Source of the DNA: Streptomyces netropsis
GTDB taxonomy: Bacteria; Actinomycetota; Actinomycetes; Streptomycetales; Streptomycetaceae
Reading direction: 5' to 3'
Assembly: GCF_014203545.1 (NCBI RefSeq)
Contig: NZ_JACHJG010000019.1
Coordinates: forward strand, 61,090-125,089
DNA length: 64,000 nt
Notes under the pieces: model-generated
Told to the model about the DNA's origin: nothing
Databases searched by the model: none
Seen by the model: only the letters and a program-made list of their open reading frames with translations
In this document: piece by piece, positions 57,990 to 64,000 of the stretch
How positions within the stretch are numbered: position 1 is the stretch's first letter
How the letters are laid out: every line of letters begins with the position of its first letter
Program-made: the position numbers and the translations under genes

Positions 57990-58752
57990 AGACCAGCGCC
58001 CTCAGGCGGTGTACATCTGCAGCGGCAAGGGCGGCGTCGGGAAAAGCACCGTGGCCAAGGCCACCAGCCGGGGTCTGAAGGCCCGCGGCCTCAACGTCGG
58101 CCACTTCGACGCCGACCTCACCGGCCCCAGCGCCCCCACCCTCTTCGGAGCCGGCACCCGCCTGCGCATCCTTAACCAACGCATCCAGCCCGCCATCAGC
58201 GACGGCATCCCCGTCATCTCCACCGGACTCCTCGCCGACGCCGACCACCCCTATATCTGGCACGGCCCCCTCCTGCGCGGCGCCCTCCACCAGCTCTTCC
58301 ACGACGCCGACTGGGGCCCCCTCGACCTGCTCGTCATCGACATGCCACCAGGCACCGGAGAGACCCAGCTCGCCGTCCTCGACGAATTCCGGGCCATCGC
58401 CGCGGTCATCGTCACCACCCCACACGAGCTGGCCCTCGTCGACGTGCGCCGCTCCCTTCGCATGCTCCAAGAGGCAGAGATTCCCATCGCGGCGATCGTC
58501 GAGAACATGGCCGAAGCCACCTGCCCCCAGTGCGCCCACAGCTGGCAGCCCTTCCCCGGAACAGCCGGCGACCAACTCCAACAGCTCCTCCCCGACAGCC
58601 GGCTCATCAAGGTCCCCATCGACAGCGGCGCCTCAGCCATCAGCAATCACGGCAACGGAGACTCCGCACTCGTCCAGTACCTCGACGACGGCGGCCTGCT
58701 CACCGACCTGTGCACTCTCCACGCCACCAACCCCACGACCACCAGCCGCTGA
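57982..58752 (+). CDS. Mrp/ApbC-type P-loop ATPase
   Basis: The 256-residue protein has the deviant Walker A ICSGKGGVGKSTVAKATS, DADLTGPSAPTLFG (switch I), LVIDMPPGTGETQLAV and AIVENMAEATCPQCAHSW with the CxxC. These match Mrp/Nbp35 iron-sulfur-carrier ATPases. It may assemble or deliver an Fe-S cluster or another cofactor, although no Fe-S enzyme is evident in this cassette. It overlaps the peptidase gene by 8 bases and precedes a second methyltransferase. Confidence 0.85.
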   Translation: MHEDQRPQAVYICSGKGGVGKSTVAKATSRGLKARGLNVGHFDADLTGPSAPTLFGAGTRLRILNQRIQPAISDGIPVISTGLLADADHPYIWHGPLLRGALHQLFHDADWGPLDLLVIDMPPGTGETQLAVLDEFRAIAAVIVTTPHELALVDVRRSLRMLQEAEIPIAAIVENMAEATCPQCAHSWQPFPGTAGDQLQQLLPDSRLIKVPIDSGASAISNHGNGDSALVQYLDDGGLLTDLCTLHATNPTTTSR

Positions 58753-58776
58753 CCCGTGAAGGAAGCGAGAAGCCGC

Positions 58777-59595
58777 ATGCCCGACATGGACCCCCGCGTC
58801 ATCACCTACTACGAGACCCACGACCAGGCCGACCGGCTCCTCATCCCAGCCGCCGGCCGCCTCGAGCTGCTCCGCACCCAAGAACTGCTCCGCCGCCACC
58901 TCCCCACGGCCCCGGCCCGGATCATCGACGTGGGCGGCGGACCCGGCACACACGCCCGATGGCTCGCTGACGACGGCCACACCGTTCACCTCGTCGACCC
59001 GATCGCCAAACACCTCGACCAAGCCGCCGAATACGCCGCCTGTACCACCGAACTCGGCGACGCACGAGCCCTGACCGCCGAAGACGCCACCTACGACTGC
59101 GCCCTCCTCCTGGGCCCGCTCTACCACCTCGCCCACCGGGAAGACCGCATCACCGCCCTGCACGAAGCTCGCCGCGTCGTACGGCCAGGAGGCATCATCG
59201 CCGCCGCCGCGATCAGCCGACCGGCCCTCCTCCTCGACTACAACACCCTCAGCAGCCTCACCGACCCCAGCATCCGCGACCGCCTGGCCACCCGGCTGCG
59301 CACCGGCTACCTACCCGAGCCGGACAACGACCCCACCGGCCTCTTCACCGCCGCCTACTTCCACACCAGCAGCGAACTGCGCGCCGAGGTCGCGGACGCC
59401 GGGCTTCCCCTCACGGCCCTGTACGGAATCGAAGGACCCGGCTGGGCCGTGACCAAAAGCATCGAACGGCACACCGGCCGATCCGTAGCACACACAGTCC
59501 TCTTCGATGCGACTGTCGACGGGGCCCGGCTGTCCGAGGCGCACCCAGAGTTGATCGACATGTCCGCGCACATGCTGGCCGTCATCCAGACGTGA
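58777..59595 (+). CDS. SAM-dependent methyltransferase (class I)
   Basis: The start is ATG 58777, with GGAAGCGAG upstream; a GTG at 58756 would lengthen it by seven codons. The 272-residue protein has motif I ARIIDVGGGPGTHARWLADD, VHLVDPIAKHLDQAAE, YDCALLLGPLYHLAHREDRI and RRVVRPGGIIAAAAISR. The family is the Methyltransf_11-like group acting on small molecules. It is the last + strand gene of cassette 2 and, with the first methyltransferase, gives two potential methylation steps. Confidence 0.85.
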   Translation: MPDMDPRVITYYETHDQADRLLIPAAGRLELLRTQELLRRHLPTAPARIIDVGGGPGTHARWLADDGHTVHLVDPIAKHLDQAAEYAACTTELGDARALTAEDATYDCALLLGPLYHLAHREDRITALHEARRVVRPGGIIAAAAISRPALLLDYNTLSSLTDPSIRDRLATRLRTGYLPEPDNDPTGLFTAAYFHTSSELRAEVADAGLPLTALYGIEGPGWAVTKSIERHTGRSVAHTVLFDATVDGARLSEAHPELIDMSAHMLAVIQT

Positions 59596-59843
59596 TCCAC
59601 CACGAGCCCGAACGCGGGACAGCCCAAATGGTCACCCCAGCTTGAGCCGGGGCGCCCGTACCCCGCCGCGAAGGGCCCCTCCGTCCATTGCTTGGGCCGG
59701 GTCGTCTGGCAGTCGGGGCATCGGCGCTCGGTGACGCGTTCGGCGGTGGGGAAGTCGGACTGCGCGGAGTGCACCTGGAGCACGTCCAGGAGCAGCGGTC
59801 TGTGGCAGAGGGGACAGGGCTGTCCGTACCTGGAGATGTTCAT
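59355..59843 (-). CDS. Zinc-ribbon hypothetical protein (3' end doubtful)
   Basis: The N-terminal about 85 codons from ATG 59843 look real: YGQPCPLCHRPLLLDVLQVH and RVTERRCPDCQTTRPKQW give two CxxC pairs, followed by GRPGSSWGDHLGCPAFGLVV. After about 59600 the frame runs antisense into the methyltransferase gene and loses protein character. The true C-terminus was probably lost or replaced. No family is known. Confidence 0.35.
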   Translation of the reverse strand: MNISRYGQPCPLCHRPLLLDVLQVHSAQSDFPTAERVTERRCPDCQTTRPKQWTEGPFAAGYGRPGSSWGDHLGCPAFGLVVDHVWMTASMCADMSINSGCASDSRAPSTVASKRTVCATDRPVCRSMLLVTAQPGPSIPYRAVRGSPASATSARSSLLVWK

Positions 59844-60037
59844 GGGCGGGAGAGTGCACACGTCGGCGGCTTACCGTCTCGGGCTGGCCAGGCGGCCCGC
59901 CTGGCGGGCGCTGCGGTAAAGACTTGGTGATGGCCTTCCGCACGGCGGGAAGGACCCCGGATCACGCTTGCACGTCAGTGGGTCTAAAGGGGCGCTACGG
60001 CAATGGCCCAGGTCAGAGCCTTACAGGCCCGGAAGAG

Positions 60038-60071
60038 GCGGCCCCGGTACTCAGCGGAGTACCGGGGCCGC
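60038..60071. terminator. Terminator hairpin
   Basis: 14-15-bp stem CGGCCCCGGTACTC/GAGTACCGGGGCCG with an AGCG loop. The surrounding 59844-60164 stretch shows no supported gene. Confidence 0.7.
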
Positions 60072-60164
60072 TCCGTGTGCGAGCCCAGCGTCTGCGTACC
60101 CGTGCCCGCATAGGTTCCGGTACTCGCACCGCGACCCGGAAGGCGGCCGCGAAATGGCGAGCCC

Positions 60165-60449
60165 ATGGACCCCGCCACATCCTCGATGGGGGACCGACAC
60201 GGGAGGATGATCATGGGTGGTCAGGGGCGCGAAGGGCTTCCGGTTGACCGGCCGGTCACGCTGGAGGAGGCAGTCGAGTTCAAGAAGAGGGAGGCAAGCG
60301 ACATCGAGGCTAAGGCGTGGCATTTTTACGGAAGCTACGCAGATGCCTATGACTGTGCGAAGGTAGCGAATTTCTCTCCGCCGCAAGGGGCGGGTGAAGT
60401 AATGGTCAGCGCGAACAGCGGCATGTTCTTCGTGTGGCTCTATTTCTAG
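60165..60449 (+). CDS. Small hypothetical protein
   Basis: The 94-residue frame is acidic to mixed and has PVTLEEAVEFKKREASDIEA and SYADAYDCAKVANFSPPQGA near its end. The start could be any of several ATGs between 60165 and 60213. It has lower G+C at codon third positions near its 3' end than its neighbours, a possible sign of different origin. No family is recognised. Confidence 0.4.
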   Translation: MDPATSSMGDRHGRMIMGGQGREGLPVDRPVTLEEAVEFKKREASDIEAKAWHFYGSYADAYDCAKVANFSPPQGAGEVMVSANSGMFFVWLYF

Positions 60450-60489
60450 CAACTCCAGATTCGCCCGCGGACAGCAGCGAGCTGCGTTT

Positions 60490-60654
60490 GTGGTTGCCCG
60501 CGCCCGCGCCCGCGCCGCCGCGAAGAAGATGGCTGCCGCGCTCGATGAGGACCAGAAGCGAGAGCCCGACGAGCCTCTGGGATGGCAGCCGGTCTGCAAG
60601 CGGCCCCTGAAGCCGAAGTTGAAGACGGCGAAGAAGACGGGGCCGTTACGGTGA
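60490..60654 (+). CDS. Basic short peptide (possible)
   Basis: A GTG-initiated frame of 54 codons encodes an Arg/Ala-rich start, DEDQKREPDEPLGWQPVCKR and a Lys-rich end. The frame is open further upstream. It overlaps the start of the next gene (GTGA). It may be a real small protein or the end of a degraded gene. Confidence 0.3.
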   Translation: MVARARARAAAKKMAAALDEDQKREPDEPLGWQPVCKRPLKPKLKTAKKTGPLR

Positions 60655-61193
60655 CGGGTATGGCAGACGAGATAGCGGCGGTCGAGCGGGCTCTGGTCCG
60701 GGGAGAGTGGGTGCCGGGCCAGGAGGAGTGTGCTCTGGGCGGTGCCCTGTTCGAGTGCCGCGACCGGCTGGTAGAGAATCCGTCGCCGGCGGACATGCCG
60801 TCCAGTGAGCGGGGTCTGTGGCTGACGCAGACGCTCGTGGTTCAGGCGCTGTTGGTGTGTGAGCTCACTGACGAGGTGCTGCCGCGGTGGCGGGAACGGC
60901 TGGCGGGCAGCCCGATGGTGCACCTGGTCCAGGCGTACGGCGACGCCGCCCAGCCGGTCCTGCCGTATGCCGCACGGCTCTTGGCGGCGTGGCAGGCCTC
61001 GCCCCCGCCGGCGCCTGCCGCAGATCTCGTCGCCGGGGAGGCTGAGCAGGACACGCGGTTCTGGGATGCCCACCATTGGGAAGAGGCCCAGTTGTCCCCC
61101 GCAGAGCGCGCCGAGATTGAACTCGCGCTGCACCGGTGCGGGGACATCGCGACGGTGATCTACGCGGCCGTCACCGGGCAGACCGACTACTAG
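60651..61193 (+). CDS. Helical hypothetical protein
   Basis: The likely start is the GTG at 60651 or ATG 60660, giving about 180 residues. The protein is acidic and helical (ADEIAAVERALVRGEWVPGQ, YGDAAQPVLPYAARLLAAWQ) with no membrane segment or catalytic motif. No family is recognised. Confidence 0.5.
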   Translation: MTGMADEIAAVERALVRGEWVPGQEECALGGALFECRDRLVENPSPADMPSSERGLWLTQTLVVQALLVCELTDEVLPRWRERLAGSPMVHLVQAYGDAAQPVLPYAARLLAAWQASPPPAPAADLVAGEAEQDTRFWDAHHWEEAQLSPAERAEIELALHRCGDIATVIYAAVTGQTDY

Positions 61194-61362
61194 CCGCAGC
61201 CGGCATGGCCACCGCGGTCGGCCCTCCTGTCGTGCCGCGGGCAAGCGCTGGCGCCAGCGACCGACGTGCGTTCCGAGCCGGCTTCCCTTCGCCCGGAGCC
61301 GAACGGCGCCAGCCACCACGTGCCGCCTGCGTGCGGCCTTGGGACGTGGTGGTGGAGCGGCG

Positions 61363-62115
61363 TCAGCGGTACTCAGGTCCGTCCGGTTCACGGGGTGGGC
61401 GGGGCAGGGGGGTGAAGGTGGTGCGTTCGTGGGAGGTCAGGCTGACGCGGTAGGGGGTCCACGCCTCGACGACGTCGAGTTCCAAGGGCGGGGGCGGGAG
61501 TTCCTCGAAGGAGACGTGCTCGTCGGTCAGACGGTCGGCCTGCTCGCGCCACCACAGTGCCCAGCCGAGGAGTGCCGAGGGGTAGAGGCTGAGCGGGCCG
61601 GGGTCGGCGTCGGCGGTCATGGTGACGGTGTAGCCGGAGGCGGCGGCGAGGTCACTGGTGCTCAGCCAGACCAGGACGGTGCGCTCGTCAGTGATGACAC
61701 CGACGGCCTGGGCGGCGGCGCGCCGGCGGCGCAGGCTGTCCAGGGCGAGCAGCGGCGGGGTGTTTCCCGCGTGTGCGATCACGACTGTGGCGGAGGCTGC
61801 CAGCCGGTCCTGGCCCGCGTTCTCAACGGAGAGCTTGCGGCGCTGCTCATCGGTCCAGGACATGGGGATCCGGGCCCGGATCTCGTCCGACGGGCGCGGT
61901 TCAACGGCTAGCAGGTGCAAGGTGAGCGACCGGGGCGATTGCCACATGAGGCCGGGGGGTTCCACGGGGTAGCGGGTCACGTGGACCTGCAGCGTGCCGT
62001 CGGGACCGGCGACCGGGTGGGTGTCCACCTCGGCGGCTGGCACCCGAGCCCCCGGATAGACCGCGACCAACGGATGCTGCGCCAGTTCCTCACAGCCGTC
62101 GGTAGTCCCTGACAT
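61363..62115 (-). CDS. Hypothetical beta-rich protein
   Basis: GGGAAGGGCGGG precedes ATG 62115. The 250-residue protein is beta-rich with polar strands (TLQVHVTRYPVEPPGLMWQS, ERTVLVWLSTSDLAAASGYT) and a C-terminal Pro-rich end. It has no signal peptide, membrane helix or recognisable motif. It is followed by nothing on the same strand for over 150 bases. Confidence 0.5.
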   Translation of the reverse strand: MSGTTDGCEELAQHPLVAVYPGARVPAAEVDTHPVAGPDGTLQVHVTRYPVEPPGLMWQSPRSLTLHLLAVEPRPSDEIRARIPMSWTDEQRRKLSVENAGQDRLAASATVVIAHAGNTPPLLALDSLRRRRAAAQAVGVITDERTVLVWLSTSDLAAASGYTVTMTADADPGPLSLYPSALLGWALWWREQADRLTDEHVSFEELPPPPLELDVVEAWTPYRVSLTSHERTTFTPLPRPPREPDGPEYR

Positions 62116-62328
62116 CGTCCCGCCCTTCCCCGCCGCGAACCAGTTGAGGCCGACGCTAACAGTGGGTGCGTTTGCCCGAGACCCTTGCCGCCACACGCGG
62201 AACAGGAAGCCGGGAAAGCCGTGGTGAAGGCAACGCGCAGGAGCCCTGCGGAAGCGGCTGCCCGCGTGGCCCAAGGGGCCGACGCCTGGAATCTGAGCCG
62301 GTGTCTGGGGCTGAGCCGCCCGCCCGCG

Positions 62329-62541
62329 CTATGCCTTGCTGCCGGGGCGTCGGAGGTCCGCGTAGATGCGGGCCTTGACCCCCGGCTCGCCGGGCTCCCG
62401 CCGTACGGGACCCATCCCGGAAGTGGCCCACTGCCGTTCGAGGGAGGCCATCATGGCGTGTGCGGTCGCTTCGTCGTGGGCGGTGATGTCCAGGACCACC
62501 AGACCGGGCTCGGATACGTGCACGTCGTCGATACGAGTCAT
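62329..62541 (-). CDS. Small hypothetical protein
   Basis: The 70-residue product (MTRIDDVHVSEPGLVVLDIT onward) has a beta-alpha-beta pattern with HDEATAHAMMASLERQWATS, like a small ferredoxin-fold domain. No family is recognised. Confidence 0.5.
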   Translation of the reverse strand: MTRIDDVHVSEPGLVVLDITAHDEATAHAMMASLERQWATSGMGPVRREPGEPGVKARIYADLRRPGSKA

Positions 62542-62734
62542 GCCCGCCCAGACGGTTCCGGCCGCTGGGACGGTTCGCCGTCGGCAGGCGCACCACCCCC
62601 ACGAGCGAACCCCCGGCGCGGGCCGGGTCGCCGCCGGGCGGCTCCCTGCCTTTACGCGCGATCGAACAAAACAGCGCGCGCCTGTCAGGGGCGCGTTCTA
62701 TCGTCGGAGCCTCTGGGCGATCAGGGGAGGGCGT

Positions 62735-62929
62735 ATGGGCGAGCGAGACCTCGCGGTGGGGCTCAGCCTCCTGCTGGCGGCAGGCGGGGCGTTGGTCCTG
62801 CGGGAGATGATCGGACCCTACGCCGCCTTCGCCATCGTGGCCTCCCCCGTCGTGGCCGGCACCGCAGGACCGACGATCGCGCGGCGGCTCGCGGTGCGGC
62901 GGCTTCGCCGGTGGCTACGCCGCCTGTAG
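62735..62929 (+). CDS. Small two-helix membrane protein
   Basis: GGGGAGGG precedes the ATG. The 64-residue product has two hydrophobic stretches (LAVGLSLLLAAGGALVL and AFAIVASPVVAGTAGP) and a strongly basic C-terminus (RRLAVRRLRRWLRRL). This resembles many unknown small Streptomyces membrane proteins. Confidence 0.5.
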   Translation: MGERDLAVGLSLLLAAGGALVLREMIGPYAAFAIVASPVVAGTAGPTIARRLAVRRLRRWLRRL

Positions 62930-62964
62930 AGGTTTCCCTTCCCGGACCGGGTGTGCGGGCACGC

Positions 62965-63501
62965 TTACGTCGTGCCGTCGGGCGGTTTCTGGAGTACTCG
63001 GTCCTGGGGTCGGCACTGCGGACACGGCACGACACCTGGCTCGTCGAGGATCAGGCGCGCTTCCCTCAGGCTGAGGAGCGCTCCTCCGGTCGACGTCCGG
63101 CAGTCACCGCGGTGCAGTGTCCCGCCGTGGACTCCCGGGCGGGAGATGAACCGCCACCATTTCAGCTCTTCGACGTCGCCCGGCGGCCGTGCCGGGGCGG
63201 GCTTCCTGCGCTGCGGGGCTGGCGCGGTGCGGCGCGGCACGCTGCTGTAGTCGACCCCCTGGATGGGGGTGATCTTCGCGGCCGGTGCCTCGAAGAGGAC
63301 GGAATGCGGCTCGGCTGTCGTGCCGTCGCCGACGGGGGCCCGCGACCACACGTCCAGGCGCAGCCAGCACCACCACGGGCCCTTCGGGCCGAGCCGGATG
63401 TGGGCGAGGATCTGCGCGGTGGCGGTGGACCCGTCCGGCAGCTCCACCCTCACCGGCGGCGCCGGGGCATCCTCTTCGCGCATCGCGGCAGGGGAGTCCA
63501 T
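62965..63501 (-). CDS. DUF6233-like protein
   Basis: The 178-residue protein has the look of DUF6233: an N-terminal VRVELPDGSTATAQILAHIR, LGPKGPWWCWLRLDVWSRAP and the conserved ITPIQGVDYSSVPRR, followed by a variable Pro/Arg linker and a C-terminal Cys-containing part (HRGDCRTSTGGALLSLREAR, VVPCPQCRPQD). Function is unknown; many Streptomyces genomes carry multiple copies on accessory DNA. Its start lies 2 bases after the upstream gene's stop, so the pair forms an operon. Confidence 0.65.
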   Translation of the reverse strand: MDSPAAMREEDAPAPPVRVELPDGSTATAQILAHIRLGPKGPWWCWLRLDVWSRAPVGDGTTAEPHSVLFEAPAAKITPIQGVDYSSVPRRTAPAPQRRKPAPARPPGDVEELKWWRFISRPGVHGGTLHRGDCRTSTGGALLSLREARLILDEPGVVPCPQCRPQDRVLQKPPDGTT

Positions 63502-63503
63502 CG

Positions 63504-63842
63504 CTACGCGACCGGCGGGAAGAGGCGCTTGAGAGCCATCCGCGCGGCCACCACGTCGCCGCTGACGGCCTCGGTGCTCCAGTACGGGTGCGTGATGACG
63601 GTCGTGGCGAGCTCACGCTGCCGGGCCCGCAGCTGCTCGACCGTCTCCTGCTGCTCCGGTGTCCAGCCCTCGGTCGCGGGACGCTCGGTGGGGAAGTGGT
63701 CGCCCTCCCGCGCGGTGAATCCCGGGTGAGGTTCCACCGACCACGGAAGCTCCCGGTAGAGGGCCTCAAGTTCCGCGGTGACCTGCTGGGACTCCTGCTG
63801 GGCGGCCCGTAGGTCGTCGGGGAAGTCAAAGGTTTCAGCCAT
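63504..63842 (-). CDS. Small hypothetical protein upstream of DUF6233
   Basis: The 112-residue protein from ATG 63842 (MAETFDFPDDLRAAQQESQQ) is helical, acidic at the start and basic at the end (STEAVSGDVVAARMALKRLF). It often precedes DUF6233-type genes. Function unknown. Confidence 0.55.
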   Translation of the reverse strand: MAETFDFPDDLRAAQQESQQVTAELEALYRELPWSVEPHPGFTAREGDHFPTERPATEGWTPEQQETVEQLRARQRELATTVITHPYWSTEAVSGDVVAARMALKRLFPPVA

Positions 63843-63923
63843 GGCCAAATACTACGCTTGTTCGAATTCCGGAACCGAATCCATCACCACGGCACGCCGC
63901 CGTCGTGTGACTGAGCGGGACAG

Positions 63924-63983
63924 TTGGCGCTTGAGCACGCTGGTTGGCGGCTGAGCACGGTAGTTGGCACGCAAGGTAGCGGT
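63924..63983. repeat. 20-bp repeat ladder, possible insertion-sequence end
   Basis: Units starting TTGGC occur at 63924, 63944 and 63964, exactly 20 bp apart. The first two share TTGGCG..TGAGCACG. Multiple short ~20-bp repeats are typical of IS21-family and Mu-like transposon ends. No transposase is visible because the window ends. Confidence 0.4.
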
Positions 63984-64000
63984 GGGACGGCCCTGAGCTG

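Noticed and set aside
59632..59943. 103-codon minus-strand frame
   Set aside because: It is a shifted frame of the zinc-ribbon ORF and is Arg/Pro-rich without motif.
1..64000. tRNA genes and CRISPR arrays
   Set aside because: No cloverleaf with conserved T-loop bases and no regularly spaced identical repeats of 28-37 bp were noticed by eye.
1..64000. Linear-plasmid telomere
   Set aside because: Neither window end shows the dense palindrome set of Streptomyces telomeres, and no tap/tpg genes were recognised; the window appears internal.

Overview
The window is high-GC actinobacterial DNA and reads as Streptomyces accessory replicon sequence, most likely a large conjugative plasmid or a plasmid-like arm region. 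The evidence is the gene vocabulary: a WhiB regulator, a DUF2637 membrane protein, DUF6415- and DUF6233-like proteins, XRE regulators with TPR-like tails, an FtsK/SpoIIIE-type transfer ATPase, a ParA/ParB pair with palindromic candidate centromere sites, and a winged-helix Rep-like gene next to a DUF721 (DciA-like) gene. No ribosomal genes, tRNA, CRISPR array or core housekeeping operon was seen.

Layout. (1) 1-3158: a partial pentapeptide-repeat membrane protein coupled to a Ser/Thr kinase, and a GNAT acetyltransferase. (2) 3148-10586: an XRE regulator divergent from a tight + strand cassette (DUF6415-like protein, one-helix membrane peptide, NDP-kinase-like protein, DegT-type PLP aminotransferase, Old Yellow Enzyme, frameshifted sulfotransferase-like gene) facing an intact EPSP synthase (aroA). 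This looks like a small uncharacterised biosynthetic locus. (3) 10.7-20.7 kb: hypothetical genes, a probable replication block (Rep-like plus DUF721) and an intergenic stretch with two large palindromes. (4) 20.7-25.96 kb: two converging operons, one with a HAD hydrolase and an NAD(P)-binding dehydrogenase, the other with three P-loop kinase-like proteins and a GntR/HutC-type regulator. (5) 26.3-42.77 kb: a co-directional transfer module with many small zinc-ribbon or membrane proteins, a DUF2637 coiled-coil protein, a very basic Gly/Lys/Pro-rich protein, the transfer ATPase and a PycTM-like membrane protein. GC-rich hairpins separate many of its genes. (6) 42.77-49.7 kb: a scarred insertion zone with a truncated ATPase, a Ser/Thr kinase, a decayed dienelactone hydrolase, an M48 peptidase, a truncated tyrosine recombinase, a GNAT-nucleotidyltransferase fusion and two copies of a 53-bp repeat. 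(7) 49.8-53.1 kb: parB, parA, candidate parS palindromes and an XRE regulator. (8) 53.5-59.6 kb: a second cassette with two methyltransferases, an AspRS/AsnRS-like catalytic core, Nudix, APH-like kinase, MccF/S66-like peptidase and Mrp-type ATPase. (9) 59.6-64.0 kb: small hypotheticals, a DUF6233-like gene and a 20-bp repeat ladder resembling an insertion-sequence end.

How the parts may work together (inference): Rep/DUF721 and ParAB with its palindromes would replicate and segregate the replicon. The GntR protein would gate the transfer module through TGAGGCA-type sites found on both sides of it. The two cassettes and the aminoglycoside-modifying-like fusion are the cargo. The most striking single observation is that the ParA protein has its Walker A block and its DxDPQ-like block in inverted order. 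Several genes are broken by single-base changes in C/G runs, which may be sequencing errors rather than biology.
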